Assembly: GCF_009301415.1 (NCBI RefSeq)
Contig: NZ_CP045072.1
Location: forward strand, 1,603,001 to 1,667,000
Length of the DNA stretch: 64,000 nucleotides
Direction: 5' to 3'
DNA from: Paracoccus kondratievae
GTDB lineage: Bacteria; Pseudomonadota; Alphaproteobacteria; Rhodobacterales; Rhodobacteraceae
Numbering within the stretch: position 1 is the first letter of the stretch; each line of letters opens with the position of its first letter. Below are positions 10,085-19,609 of this stretch, piece after piece. A program made the translations under genes and the position numbers. The notes beneath the pieces were generated by a model. It was not told the DNA's origin, made no database searches, and was given only the letters and a program-made list of their open reading frames with translations.

Positions 10085-12442
10085 TTATGACAGCTCGGCC
10101 CCTTCTTCATGCTGTTCATGAACAAAGATGTCCCGCGCAGGCCGGGTGCTGCCCGGCAGAACGATGCCGTTTTCGGCAAAGCGTTGCAGGATCTGATGGT
10201 TGATTTCCGACACGACGCCTGTGCCGCCGTTGATATCGGCCAGAATGGCGCGCAGCTCAAAATTCAGGCCGTCGGCGGTGATACCACGCAGCATCACGGC
10301 GGGGGCCGGATTGACCAGCACGGTCGGTTGATCCTCGGCAATTTCGCGCAGAATTTCGGCGACCTGACGACTGTCAGAGCCATGGGCGACCGTCACCGGA
10401 ACCACAATCCGTCCGGCCAGGCTGCCACGCGTCCAGTTCGTCACCGGCTGGGTGATCAGGTTCGAGTTCGGCACGATAACCTGCGTGCGGTCAAAGGTCT
10501 CGATCTGCGTCGCGCGCACCGCCATGCGGCGAACGATACCCTGCTGGCCGCCAACTTCGATCCAGTCTCCGACCGCGATCGGGCGCTCGACCAGCAGGAT
10601 GATGCCCGAGACGAAGTTTGACACCACCTGCTGCATACCGAAACCGATACCGACGGACAGGGCACCGGCGACAAAGGCCAGCGAGGTCAGGTCGATCCCC
10701 GCCGAAGTGACAGCAAAAACCGCCGCCAGCGCCACCCCGACATAGCCAATGATTGAGGTGACGGCGTTCTGCCCCCCGGCATCCAGCCGCGTCTTGGGCA
10801 GGATCGAGCTGCGGAACGCGCCCTGCACAAAGCCGGTCAGCGAATAGCCGACCGCAAAGACAATCAGGAATGTCAGAATCGCCATTGGCGACAGGCGCAC
10901 GCCACCAAAGGAAAAGCCCTGCTGGGCCTTGGTCCATGCCTCGACCAGATCGCTTGGGCGCGCGCCCCAGATCAGCGCGAACAACGGCAAGGACAGCAAG
11001 ATCAGCGCAAAGCCGAACAGCACCGGCATCAGCGCATCGCGCGCCGACTGGTCGCCGCCCTTGGCCATGGCGTAAAAGTCGGCAATGAAGTCCTGCAGGA
11101 TGATCAGCAGCCCGACCAGCGCCAGCGTCCGCACCAGCGCCCAAAGCATGGCGTTCCCGGCAGTGACATAGCCCAGAGCCACCAGAACCGGCGTTGCCAG
11201 CGCGATCACCCGGCCAACCATGGTCAGGAAGTTCACCACCCGAATGCGATAATCCGGGGCGGCAGAGGCTTCAGTCATCCGCAGGCCACGCAGCACGGTG
11301 CATAGGCGGAAAAGACAGAACGCCCCGAACAGCACCAGCAGGAAATGCCAGACCCCGGCCGAAGCCTCGCTGATACGTTGGGGCACGGTGTTGGTGTCAT
11401 TCTGGCTGTTAAAGCCCGACAGAGGCAGGATCGTCCGCGAGAATAGCTGGTGCAGCGCAAGTGCGGCCGACAGAAGCGTGGCGCGGGCACGGGCCTTGGC
11501 GCGACGCTCTTCGCTCATTGGCAGGGGGGGCTGACCAGCGGTGTCGGCGGTTGGGAACAGCCGCCGCGCCAGCCAGACGCCACCAAAGAACGACAGCCCC
11601 GCCGCCGGGATCGAGCGCAGAAGCGGCATCCCCCAGTCATCGACCAGATCGGTTGAGGCCACCGCGGCGGCCACCAAAATCACCCCGATCAGCGGAATGG
11701 CGATCTGTCCCAGCGAGACGCCAAAGATCAGCGCCGCGCGAGACCGCTCGCTCGCCCGCGCCGACAGTCGCGAAGGCAATGAATCGACCCAGCGCCGTCC
11801 CTGCGACAAAAGCAGCAGCGCAACCAGCAGCAGTCCACCGATCAGCGGCAGTCGTTGGGTAAAGCCCGACATGCCCCCTGTACTGTCCCAACGGCTATGC
11901 GCCTCGTCATAGATCTGGGTCGCGACATGGGCAGCTTCGGCAACCGCAGGGGTCCAGTTCGCCGGGTTGATCGGCGCCGGTGTCTTGCGGATCAGGGCGA
12001 AATTCTGGCGAGCGCGCAATGTCTGGTCGATCTGCGCGACGATGCCATCAGCGCGACCATAGGCCTCGACCGCTTGCAAGCCCGGCGCCTGCAACGCCGC
12101 AAGCTGTTCGTTCAGTTCCTTGCGGCGAGCGGCGATTTCCTCGGATTCCGTCTCACCCTCGGCCGGGGCTGGGCCCAGGGCTGCGATCTGATCCTTAAGC
12201 GTGGCGATGCGGGTGGCGTTAACACCCTGCCCCGCCTTGAGCTTTTCCCGCCACTTGACCACCTCGTCGCGGATGGTCTGCAACCTCGCATCATTGGCCG
12301 AGCCGGATTCAAGGATCTGCTCGGCCTGTTCGGCAAGCTTGTTCCAGGCAACAAGATCCGGTGCCTCCTGCTCTTGCTGGGCAAAGGCAGGGGAACACAG
12401 GATCAGAAACAGCGCGACAATAAAGGACGTCAGGCGGGACAT
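10085..12442 (-). CDS. Large MscS-family mechanosensitive channel (DUF3772 type)
   Basis: 785 residues. A signal peptide (residues 1-22, ending PAFA-QQ) leads to a coiled periplasmic region of DUF3772 type, then many membrane helices, then the MscS core: pore helix region VVSNFVSGIILLVERPIAVGDWIEVGG and the cytoplasmic beta domain with QVIVPNSNLITQPVTNW. Such MscK/YbdG-like channels release osmolytes on hypo-osmotic shock. The start ATG at 12442 is 8 bp from the cysteine synthase stop, so the two are probably one operon; longer upstream extension has no signal peptide. Confidence 0.9.
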   Translation of the reverse strand: MSRLTSFIVALFLILCSPAFAQQEQEAPDLVAWNKLAEQAEQILESGSANDARLQTIRDEVVKWREKLKAGQGVNATRIATLKDQIAALGPAPAEGETESEEIAARRKELNEQLAALQAPGLQAVEAYGRADGIVAQIDQTLRARQNFALIRKTPAPINPANWTPAVAEAAHVATQIYDEAHSRWDSTGGMSGFTQRLPLIGGLLLVALLLLSQGRRWVDSLPSRLSARASERSRAALIFGVSLGQIAIPLIGVILVAAAVASTDLVDDWGMPLLRSIPAAGLSFFGGVWLARRLFPTADTAGQPPLPMSEERRAKARARATLLSAALALHQLFSRTILPLSGFNSQNDTNTVPQRISEASAGVWHFLLVLFGAFCLFRLCTVLRGLRMTEASAAPDYRIRVVNFLTMVGRVIALATPVLVALGYVTAGNAMLWALVRTLALVGLLIILQDFIADFYAMAKGGDQSARDALMPVLFGFALILLSLPLFALIWGARPSDLVEAWTKAQQGFSFGGVRLSPMAILTFLIVFAVGYSLTGFVQGAFRSSILPKTRLDAGGQNAVTSIIGYVGVALAAVFAVTSAGIDLTSLAFVAGALSVGIGFGMQQVVSNFVSGIILLVERPIAVGDWIEVGGQQGIVRRMAVRATQIETFDRTQVIVPNSNLITQPVTNWTRGSLAGRIVVPVTVAHGSDSRQVAEILREIAEDQPTVLVNPAPAVMLRGITADGLNFELRAILADINGGTGVVSEINHQILQRFAENGIVLPGSTRPARDIFVHEQHEEGAELS

Positions 12443-12450
12443 TGCGCAGG

Positions 12451-13482
12451 TCAATCCTGATAGACCTCGGGCAGGTTGGCGGGCTTGCGGACCATCCACT
12501 CTGGCACCGGCAGCGCCTTGGCGCGCAAGAAGTCCGGGTTGAACAGCTTGGTCTGGTAACGCGTGCCATAGTCGCAAAGCACGGTGACGATCGTGTGCCC
12601 CGGCCCCATTTCGCGGGCCATGCGGATTGCCCCGGCGACGTTCACGCCGGACGAGCCGCCAAGGCACAGCCCCTCATGCTCCAGCAGATCAAAGATCACC
12701 GGCAGAGCCTCGGAATCGGGGATGCGATACGAAAAATCGGGGGTGAAACCTTCGAGGTTCGCGGTAATGCGGCCCTGACCGATCCCCTCGGTAATAGAAG
12801 AGCCGGGGGATTCGAACTTGCCTTCGGTGTAAAAACTGTGAAGTGCTGCGCCTTCGGGATCGGCCAGGCCGATCTTGACCCCTTTGGGTTGCAGCGCCAT
12901 GGCCACACCCGCCAGCGTCCCACCCGAGCCGACCGCACAGATGAACCCGTCCACGCGCCCGCCGGTCTGCTCCCAAATCTCGGGCCCGGTGGTTTCCAGA
13001 TGCGCCTGCCGGTTGGCGGTATTGTCAAACTGATTGGCCCAGATCGCGCCGTTCGGTTCGGTCCGCGCCAGCTCTTCGGCCAAACGGCCAGAGTAGCGCA
13101 CATAGTTATTAGGGTTCTTGTAGGGCTGCGCCGGCACCTCGACCAGTTCGGCACCTGCAAGACGCAGCATGTCCTTTTTCTCCTGGCTCTGCGTCTCGGG
13201 GATGACGATGACCGAGCGGAAGCCCATCGAGGCTCCGACCAGGGCCAGGCCGATACCGGTGTTGCCGGCCGTACCTTCGACAATTGTGCCGCCGGGTTTC
13301 AGCTCACCCCGGGCGACCGCGTCCTTGATGATGTAAAGCGCGGCGCGATCCTTGACCGACTGGCCCGGGTTCATGAACTCGGCCTTGCCCAGAATCTCGC
13401 AGCCGGTCTCTTCCGAGGCGCGGCGTAGCCGGATCAGGGGAGTGTTGCCGATGGCAGAGGCGAGGTCAGGGCAGATGCGCAT
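12451..13482 (-). CDS. cysK: Cysteine synthase A
   Basis: 343 residues. O-acetylserine sulfhydrylase, PLP-dependent, makes cysteine from O-acetylserine and sulfide. PLP lysine is Lys44 in QSVKDRAAL; the substrate loop reads TAGNTG, a variant of the usual TSGNTG; the phosphate cup is GSGGTLAG; GGSSGVN lies near the C-terminus. It lies 33 bp downstream of a NUDIX gene on the same strand, which recalls the trgB-cysK arrangement linked to tellurite resistance in Rhodobacter sphaeroides (recalled from literature, not checked). Confidence 0.93.
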   Translation of the reverse strand: MRICPDLASAIGNTPLIRLRRASEETGCEILGKAEFMNPGQSVKDRAALYIIKDAVARGELKPGGTIVEGTAGNTGIGLALVGASMGFRSVIVIPETQSQEKKDMLRLAGAELVEVPAQPYKNPNNYVRYSGRLAEELARTEPNGAIWANQFDNTANRQAHLETTGPEIWEQTGGRVDGFICAVGSGGTLAGVAMALQPKGVKIGLADPEGAALHSFYTEGKFESPGSSITEGIGQGRITANLEGFTPDFSYRIPDSEALPVIFDLLEHEGLCLGGSSGVNVAGAIRMAREMGPGHTIVTVLCDYGTRYQTKLFNPDFLRAKALPVPEWMVRKPANLPEVYQD

Positions 13483-13515
13483 GGGCTTGGCCTTTCGCAG
13501 GATGTTCCCGCCCGG

Positions 13516-14625
13516 TTATACGCTGCCCCTCGACGGCGGCAACCCCGGCTGGGCCTTTGCGGGCTCGTCAAGCCCCAGTTCGCGGCGGATCTCGTCATGG
13601 CGCAGCTCAAGCCACAGCGCAAGATTCAGCAAGGGCCCGTTACGGATCTCGCCCGCCAATGCCATGCGCGTCAGTTCCGCCCGGGGGATCAGATGCGAGC
13701 GGATATCCTCATCCTCGCTCGCAAGCCCGCCAAGACCGGCGATGTCATCGGGCAGATCAGCAATGCCGACATAGAGGTACAGATACTCGGCCATCGCGCC
13801 GGGGCTGGGATAATTATGTGGTGCGGGGATAAGGCGGGACATCTGAATACCGGTTTCCTCGACCGCTTCGCGGCGGGCGGCCTGTTCGGGCGTCTCTGCG
13901 GCATCGACGCGGCCCGCCACGGTCTCATAGAGCCAAGGCTGAGCATCGCCACGCGCGACCGGCCCGGCCCGCAGCTGGTCGATCAGCATGACCCGATCGC
14001 GCACCGGGTCCCAGGGCAGGACCACGGTCGCATCGCCGGAAACAAAGACCGCCCGCAGCAGCGGTGGCGTCCAGTCGCCATCGTTGCGATGCTGGCGCAG
14101 ACGGATCGCTTCGATCGAGAAATACTCAGCATAGGGTTCGTCGACCGAATCAATTCGCACCCGGTCAGCGGCAACGGGACCGACATGGGGCAGCGGCGGC
14201 GTCTCATCCGCCGCGCGCAGACGCGAGGCAACCCATGCGGCGATCATCGGCAGACGCTTGCGTATCGCCTCGGCCGGGCGTTCTGGCGGCAAAGCAAGCA
14301 GCCAGTCAGCCATGGCGGCGGCAAGCCTGGGCTGCCATTCTGGCCCATCATCAGCGGCATCACCGAGGCCAAACAGCTCCAGCCCGTGATGAAACTGGGG
14401 CACAAGTCCAAAGATCTGAGCATAGCGGCGCAGTTCTGGCGTCCACGGGCTTTTCCAAAGCGGCAAGCTATCCTTGCCAACCTCAAGCCGGGGCCAGCCG
14501 TTTAGCGTAATCCCCGCAAATCCGCCGCCCCTCAGCGTCCCTTGCAAGGGCTGGGCCTCAACCGCATCCGGAGCAAGACGAGCGTGCATCAGCGGATGGG
14601 CAAGCGGCCCGATCAACAATGGCAT
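13516..14625 (-). CDS. NUDIX hydrolase with N-terminal extension (TrgB-like)
   Basis: 369 residues. The C-terminal half is a NUDIX domain with a complete Nudix box at residues 238-260 (G-x5-E-x7-R-E-x2-E-E-x-G), resembling ADP-ribose pyrophosphatases. The N-terminal ~150 residues form a separate, less clear domain. Likely substrates are ADP-ribose or similar nucleoside diphosphates. The start ATG at 14625 has AAGGAG 6 bp upstream. Adjacency to cysK suggests equivalence to TrgB of the Rhodobacter tellurite locus. Confidence 0.82.
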   Translation of the reverse strand: MPLLIGPLAHPLMHARLAPDAVEAQPLQGTLRGGGFAGITLNGWPRLEVGKDSLPLWKSPWTPELRRYAQIFGLVPQFHHGLELFGLGDAADDGPEWQPRLAAAMADWLLALPPERPAEAIRKRLPMIAAWVASRLRAADETPPLPHVGPVAADRVRIDSVDEPYAEYFSIEAIRLRQHRNDGDWTPPLLRAVFVSGDATVVLPWDPVRDRVMLIDQLRAGPVARGDAQPWLYETVAGRVDAAETPEQAARREAVEETGIQMSRLIPAPHNYPSPGAMAEYLYLYVGIADLPDDIAGLGGLASEDEDIRSHLIPRAELTRMALAGEIRNGPLLNLALWLELRHDEIRRELGLDEPAKAQPGLPPSRGSV

Positions 14626-14775
14626 GGCGGTTGCTCCTTGCGCTTGTAAACACCTGCGGACCAGAGCATGACTGTCATCGTTTCTCCGGGCCGAGAAATT
14701 TTTCACGGTTTTGGCGCGAAGCCCCTTGCGCTTCAACCCCTGCCCGTCTAAATCGCCGCCACCACCCGAAAGCGC

Positions 14776-14865
14776 GGAGAGGTGCCGGAGTGGTCGAACG
14801 GGGCGGTCTCGAAAACCGTTGAGCCTTCACGGGTTCCGTGGGTTCGAATCCCACCCTCTCCGCCA
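14776..14865 (+). tRNA. tRNA-Ser (anticodon CGA)
   Basis: 90 nt including an encoded CCA. The acceptor stem GGAGAGG pairs with CCTCTCC at 14855-14861. The anticodon stem CGGT/ACCG closes the loop CTCGAAA with anticodon CGA, a long variable arm follows (class II) and the T-loop is GGTTCGAATCC. It reads UCG codons. Its 3' end is the apparent insertion point of the island that follows. Confidence 0.96.
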
Positions 14866-15037
14866 CTTGCCCCCGCGAAAGCGTTCTCCCGATCCGGCCG
14901 CGGCCGGATTTTCTCGTTGTATTCGAGGGTTATGCGGGAGGGGCTGAGCACTGGCCATGGCGCCAGGTGGCTTGGAAGTGGTCTCTCAGGGCCAACATTC
15001 TCCGGACCTGATGACTGCGCCGATTTGGTGAATAGCC
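14858..15037. repeat. Left copy of tRNA 3'-end/flank repeat (attL-like)
   Basis: This 180-bp stretch, starting in the tRNA-Ser acceptor arm, aligns without large gaps to 55619-55799. The first 15 bp (CTCCGCCACTTGCCC) are identical, the first ~89 bp differ at about six positions, and the remainder is more diverged but collinear to the shared AATAGCC end. It also fills most of the 314-bp gap between the tRNA and the first island gene; no gene is seen in the gap. Confidence 0.85.
14892..14916 (+). terminator. Terminator of tRNA-Ser
   Basis: An 18-bp perfect palindrome (ATCCGGCCG and its complement, 14892-14909) runs into TTTCTCG. A near-identical hairpin exists in the right repeat at 55653-55670. 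Confidence 0.75.
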
Positions 15038-15179
15038 GGCCAAGCCCTTGAAATGAAAGATTTCTGCGCTGCGCTGGGCTGTTGCCTTCGAGGCGGGTCG
15101 CGTTCGGGCGGTCGGGACCGGGATCCAAAGACAGTTCCTGTTGAAGATGAGCGCTTCGCGACCGCAGCTACACTGGCTC

Positions 15180-15458
15180 TCAGGCTCTGCCCTTCTGGAA
15201 CACCTTCAGCGCGAGCATGTGCAAGCGATCCACGTCGTGGGGCCGGTAGATCATGAAAATGGCGTCACCGTATTGCGGGGTCACGCACCGCAATTCGACG
15301 GCTTGCCCCCTGATCAGTCGAATGCCGTTAGCGTGAGCCTGATCGCGCAGCAAGGCTTCAAGGGTGGCAGGGACCTCGATCCATGCGAGATCGGACAGCG
15401 GTAGCCGCTCCGCGATGAATGGGTACTTACCGTCTTCCAGTTCAGGTCCATCGACCAT
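15180..15458 (-). CDS. Hypothetical protein at island edge
   Basis: 92 residues, no signal peptide or membrane segment. The ATG at 15458 has an excellent ribosome site (AAGGAAGGAG, 5 bp away), supporting expression. It lies 67 bp downstream of vsr on the same strand and may be co-transcribed with it. The family is not recognised; a role with the adjacent methylation/repair genes is possible only by position. Confidence 0.6.
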   Translation of the reverse strand: MVDGPELEDGKYPFIAERLPLSDLAWIEVPATLEALLRDQAHANGIRLIRGQAVELRCVTPQYGDAIFMIYRPHDVDRLHMLALKVFQKGRA

Positions 15459-15524
15459 TTTGACTCCTTCCTTGTAGGGATCACCTCGCGGATTCCCCAG
15501 TTCCACTTGCCACAGTACAACCCA

Positions 15525-15998
15525 TCACGCGTGCTCGTCGGCGATCACCTCTGCTTCACCGATTTCAGCATGCGCCGCAGCACTGCGGAGCCATCCAGCC
15601 AAGAGGTCGGCCGCCTTTTCGACCTGCTCAGGTTTTCTCAGCGCGCATGCCCAGACTGTCCCCACGCGCCATCCGTCGTCTAGAAGTGTGGTCCGAACGG
15701 AGCTGTCCCGTGCCACATTCGCGTCGAACTTCGCCTGCCAGAACTCCGGGCGCGTCGACGGGGTGGTGCTGTAGCGGCAGCCCTCGTGACGGTGCCAGAA
15801 GCAGCCATGCACGAAGATGACGGCCCGGTGCTTCGCGAGGACCAGGTCCGGCCGACCAGGGACACCCTTTCCATGCAGCCGATACCGGAAGCCGCGCGCG
15901 TGCAAGGCGCGCCTCAGCACCATTTCCGGCTTCGTGTCCTTGCCCCGTATCCCGGACATCATCCGCGAGCGGGTCTGCCTGTCGACGATATCTGCCAT
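15525..15998 (-). CDS. vsr: Very short patch repair endonuclease Vsr
   Basis: 157 residues. It nicks at T:G mismatches left by deamination of methylated cytosine. The key residues fall at the same numbers as in E. coli Vsr: Asp51 (PGRPDLV), His64 and His69 (FVHGCFWHRH), with Met14 and Phe/Trp67-68 for DNA intercalation. The ATG follows AGGAGG. It is divergent from the cytosine methyltransferase, 67 bp away, the expected partnership. Confidence 0.95.
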   Translation of the reverse strand: MADIVDRQTRSRMMSGIRGKDTKPEMVLRRALHARGFRYRLHGKGVPGRPDLVLAKHRAVIFVHGCFWHRHEGCRYSTTPSTRPEFWQAKFDANVARDSSVRTTLLDDGWRVGTVWACALRKPEQVEKAADLLAGWLRSAAAHAEIGEAEVIADEHA

Positions 15999-16065
15999 TT
16001 GCCTCCTGGCCTTTGCGTCCGGACCTGGTATACAGCCTGAAACCCGAATTCGAGAGGCCCCTGAT

Positions 16066-17706
16066 TTGCCAGCCACTTTCGGCATCGTCGATCTGTTTGC
16101 CGGCCCGGGCGGGCTGGGCGAGGGATTTGCGTCCCTCGATGTCGGCGGCCACGCGCCGTTCCGGATCGGCATCTCGGTCGAGAAGGAGGCCTCGGCGCAT
16201 CGTACGCTGACGTTGCGCGCCTTTCTGCGGGCGTATCAGGCGCGTCTCGGGGCGTTGCCGAAGGCCTTCATCGACTTCCACGCCGGACTGATCCCGGAGC
16301 CCGACTGGAGCGAGGTGGATGCGGCGGCGTGGCAGCATGCGACGGCGGAGGCGCAATGCCTCGAACTCGGGACGGAGCCGGCTGCCGCCGCCATCGATCA
16401 TGCCATCGGTGCGCTGCGCCGGGATTTCGACGACACCATCCTGATCGGCGGCCCGCCCTGCCAGGCCTATTCGCTTGTCGGGCGCGCTCGGGCGAAGGGG
16501 AAGGTCGGATACGTCCCCGAGGAGGACGAGAGGCACTATCTCTTCCGCGAGTACATCCGCGTGCTCGACCGCCTGCGCCCCGTCGCCTTCGTCATGGAAA
16601 ACGTCAAGGGCATGCTGTCCTCGACGGTCGAAAGCCGCCTCGTCTTCGAGATGCTGATGGAAGACCTCGCCTCGCTCGGCACCGGGCGGGGGCATCACTA
16701 CGAGATGCGGGCGATCCGGGTGGCGGACGGCAGGGCCAGTCTGCAGGAGGCCACACAGTCTTCGGATTTCATTGTCCGCGCCGAGGAATGGGGGGTGCCG
16801 CAGCGGCGTCACCGGGTGATCATCGTCGGCATCCGCTCAGATCTGGCGGACAGGGCCACCGGGACGAGTGTACCGGTTTCCGGGGTGACACGGACTGTCG
16901 ATGACGCCATCGGCATGATGCCGGACCTGCGCAGCGGCCTGAGCCGAGGTCGCGATGACCCGGCGAGCTGGCGGCGAGAGGTCGTCGAGGCCGCCCGGTT
17001 GCTGGCAGGCATCCACCGGGGCAAGGAAGACGGGCCGCTGCGCGACGCCTTTTTCGCCGTTGCGACGGGCCTGAAGGATGGACAGCTGGCACCCCGTCTA
17101 TCGGCATGGCGCCCCGAGGGCTACGGCACGTCGAACGACGAACTCCTCGCCTGGCTGGAGCGCCCTGCGTTGCGCGGTTTCGCCCAGCACGAGACACGCG
17201 GGCACATGCCCTCGGACCTCGGGCGCTATCTGTTCGCAGCCGTCTTCGGCGCGGTACGCGGTTACAGCCCCAAGGCCGCCGATTTCCCGCTGTCGCTCAG
17301 CCCCGACCACCGCAACTGGCACAGCGGCGTCTTCAACGACCGCTTCCGGGTCCAGCTCGCCGGCGAGCCATCGACCACGGTCACGAGCCACATATCGAAG
17401 GACGGCCACTACTTCATCCACCCCGATCCCATGCAGTGCCGCAGCCTGACCGTGCGCGAGGCGGCGCGCCTGCAGACCTTCCCGGACGACTACCTGTTCC
17501 TCGGGAACCGGACGCAGCAGTACGTGCAGGTTGGCAATGCAGTGCCGCCCTACCTCGCCCGCCAGATCGCCCAGCTTCTCTTGCGCGGCCTTTCCGGACC
17601 GCCGTCTTGCGAACCGCCAGGGACCGAAGCCTCCGAAATGGCTGCTCGCAGCCGCGAGATTTCTTCGGCCAGGACGCCCGCGTCCGAGAGCTTGCCGAGG
17701 AGATAG
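16066..17706 (+). CDS. DNA (cytosine-5) methyltransferase
   Basis: 546 residues, long for the family because the target-recognition region is enlarged. Motifs run in order: I FAGPGG at 11-16, IV GGPPCQAYS (catalytic Cys near 132), VI ENVKG near 178, VIII QRRHRVIIVG, and X VGNAVPPYLA near the C-terminus. The start is TTG at 16066, after GAGAGG; the motif-I strand starts immediately after, as usual. It would protect host DNA for the restriction-like genes that follow. The last 157 bp overlap the convergent 17550-18704 gene. Confidence 0.93.
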   Translation: MPATFGIVDLFAGPGGLGEGFASLDVGGHAPFRIGISVEKEASAHRTLTLRAFLRAYQARLGALPKAFIDFHAGLIPEPDWSEVDAAAWQHATAEAQCLELGTEPAAAAIDHAIGALRRDFDDTILIGGPPCQAYSLVGRARAKGKVGYVPEEDERHYLFREYIRVLDRLRPVAFVMENVKGMLSSTVESRLVFEMLMEDLASLGTGRGHHYEMRAIRVADGRASLQEATQSSDFIVRAEEWGVPQRRHRVIIVGIRSDLADRATGTSVPVSGVTRTVDDAIGMMPDLRSGLSRGRDDPASWRREVVEAARLLAGIHRGKEDGPLRDAFFAVATGLKDGQLAPRLSAWRPEGYGTSNDELLAWLERPALRGFAQHETRGHMPSDLGRYLFAAVFGAVRGYSPKAADFPLSLSPDHRNWHSGVFNDRFRVQLAGEPSTTVTSHISKDGHYFIHPDPMQCRSLTVREAARLQTFPDDYLFLGNRTQQYVQVGNAVPPYLARQIAQLLLRGLSGPPSCEPPGTEASEMAARSREISSARTPASESLPRR

Positions 17707-18704
17707 TCGAGAGCGTTACGTTCTCCCCGGTCAAGAGTAGCGTGGCCTTCCTGAAGGGTTTCGAGCGCGGATTGCGACTTCGGTGAAAGCCAACCGCGCT
17801 TCCCGGATTCCTGCCTCACTTTCCGGGCAGCATCCGCCATGCTCGACCCCGACATCGAGAGCTCGGCCTCAAGTACCTCAACCTGTTTGCCGTCTTCCGA
17901 TCGCCTGCCAGGTGCGGCGTCGGGGCTGTCCAGGATCCCCGACGTTCCGCCTCGAGTGGGGGCGGACTGATCGGGCACGCCGAAAACCCCGTCGAGGAAA
18001 CTGGCGAGATCGCCCCGCGGCAGGTCCGCAAGGGACCTGATCTCGTTGCGGACCCGGATGCGGAGGATCGCGCGACGCATGATGTCCTCCATGGCCCCCT
18101 TGCCATGATGGCGCGCAGCGCGGAGCCATGCCTCTGCTACGGCAAGGGCAAGAACGTGATCGCCCCCGATGCTCGGTCGCTCGGTAATCTGCACGAGGGC
18201 ATCCTCGGTCAGCGCCTCCAGCAATCCCCAGCGCTCGGGATGCCCCGGCCCCCGGTCGAGTGCACGACCACGCATCCAGAGCCTCTGGAAGGTATTGCGC
18301 ACACCCCCGGCGTAGCGCTCTGTCGAGCTGCCGAAGCGCCAGTAGGTGATGTCCGGGGCCATGACAGCGGCAACGAACGCCCAGACATCATCCCGGAGGG
18401 CCTCGCCGGTAGTGAAGAGGTCGGATCGAGCAAGCCAGGCGGCGGCATCGGCATCGAAGCCGGCATGGGACTGCCGGGCGTCTTGCTGTCCAAACCCATG
18501 TTTCCGGGCAATTGCGACGAGGTCCTGCCGCACGGATGCAAGGTACGCCGCAGGGACGGGTGCGCCGCCGGTTGCGGCAAAGCGTACCTGATCAGGAAGA
18601 TCATCGGGGCGAAAGCCCGCCCAAGCGGACGGGCCATGCTCGAGAAACCTGCGAACGATGACGTCGCAGGCCGGACCGGGCAGTCTTGGAAGCAGAAACG
18701 TCAT
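17550..18704 (-). CDS. DUF6339-like protein of Z1 defence operon
   Basis: 384 residues, mostly helical, no membrane segments. The N-terminus (LPRLPGPACDVIVRRFLEHGPSAWAGF) resembles proteins annotated as DUF6339 that accompany Z1/GHKL defence operons; this is from memory. The C-terminal third looks coiled-coil-like and charged. It is the last gene of a five-gene operon, its ATG overlapping the previous stop by 4 bp. Function unknown. Confidence 0.75.
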   Translation of the reverse strand: MTFLLPRLPGPACDVIVRRFLEHGPSAWAGFRPDDLPDQVRFAATGGAPVPAAYLASVRQDLVAIARKHGFGQQDARQSHAGFDADAAAWLARSDLFTTGEALRDDVWAFVAAVMAPDITYWRFGSSTERYAGGVRNTFQRLWMRGRALDRGPGHPERWGLLEALTEDALVQITERPSIGGDHVLALAVAEAWLRAARHHGKGAMEDIMRRAILRIRVRNEIRSLADLPRGDLASFLDGVFGVPDQSAPTRGGTSGILDSPDAAPGRRSEDGKQVEVLEAELSMSGSSMADAARKVRQESGKRGWLSPKSQSALETLQEGHATLDRGERNALDYLLGKLSDAGVLAEEISRLRAAISEASVPGGSQDGGPERPRKRSWAIWRAR

Positions 18705-19609
18705 TCCGGAACTCCCGGCTCCGCGAGCGCAAGCATGGTTGAGCGGAAGACGCCGGGACGGCTTTCGAGGACAGAGCGGATGAAGGAAGCGTCCTTGCCA
18801 GGCCACGCCTTGCGTAGCCACGTTGCGGCTTGGGCGCCGAGCGACCTCGGCTCCGACGCATCCATCTTCGTCTCGGCTTCGGGGTCGGCAAGAAACCGCT
18901 CGCAGATCTGACTCATGACATCGCCAAGCAGGAACTGGATCGTGACCGGGTCCTCGTCCTCGATCCGCTGAAGGGTCTCGCCGGACTTCGCATTGAGGTA
19001 AAGACGTACCGCTCCGTGGAAATCGCGCGTCCAGTCCCCCGGCGACCAGTGCAGGTGCCACGGCGCAGCACCCGCAATTCCACCACCGAGCATCTGCGCG
19101 AGGTCTACCGTCTCGATGGGGAAGCGGGGCTCCTCACCCTCGAGCCTGACCCGAATAGTCTCCGACCAGAGCCGGTCACCGGGATGGACGGGTGACAGCG
19201 CCGAGGTCTCTGCGGGGGCATTCGCCAAATGGAATTCCGTCTGCAGGTCGAGGATCATCGAAAGCCGGCGGCCCTCGATGGTCTGCTCGAACTCCCATGA
19301 GGTCTCTCCCGAACGAAGCTCCCGACGCGTGCGGGAAAGGACCTGGCGGGGTAGCCTGCCCTGACCCGTCCCTATCCTCACCGAGGCCGCCACAACGAGC
19401 TGATGGACCGGGATCCCGAGATCGGACGCTGCACGTTCGGGATCCAGGTGCAACGTCCTTCGAATTCGGATGTCGCTCGCGCTGTCCCAGTGGGGAAGGA
19501 ACTCGCCCGCGGCGGACCATTCGACGCCGTCAAGGGAAATCTCCCACGCCGAGGCTTCCACGGCCGCCTCGGTCAGCGTGAGGAACGGGAATGCAACCCG
19601 ACGATTCAT
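18701..19609 (-). CDS. Unknown protein of Z1 defence operon
   Basis: 302 residues. I do not recognise the family. The N-terminal half looks beta-rich (VAFPFLTLTEAAVEASAWEI-type strands); the C-terminal part is helical. There is no signal peptide and no obvious catalytic motif. It is held by 4-bp ATGA overlaps to the GHKL ATPase upstream and the DUF6339-like gene downstream, so it is an obligate operon member and probably a structural or recognition subunit. Confidence 0.75.
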   Translation of the reverse strand: MNRRVAFPFLTLTEAAVEASAWEISLDGVEWSAAGEFLPHWDSASDIRIRRTLHLDPERAASDLGIPVHQLVVAASVRIGTGQGRLPRQVLSRTRRELRSGETSWEFEQTIEGRRLSMILDLQTEFHLANAPAETSALSPVHPGDRLWSETIRVRLEGEEPRFPIETVDLAQMLGGGIAGAAPWHLHWSPGDWTRDFHGAVRLYLNAKSGETLQRIEDEDPVTIQFLLGDVMSQICERFLADPEAETKMDASEPRSLGAQAATWLRKAWPGKDASFIRSVLESRPGVFRSTMLALAEPGVPE

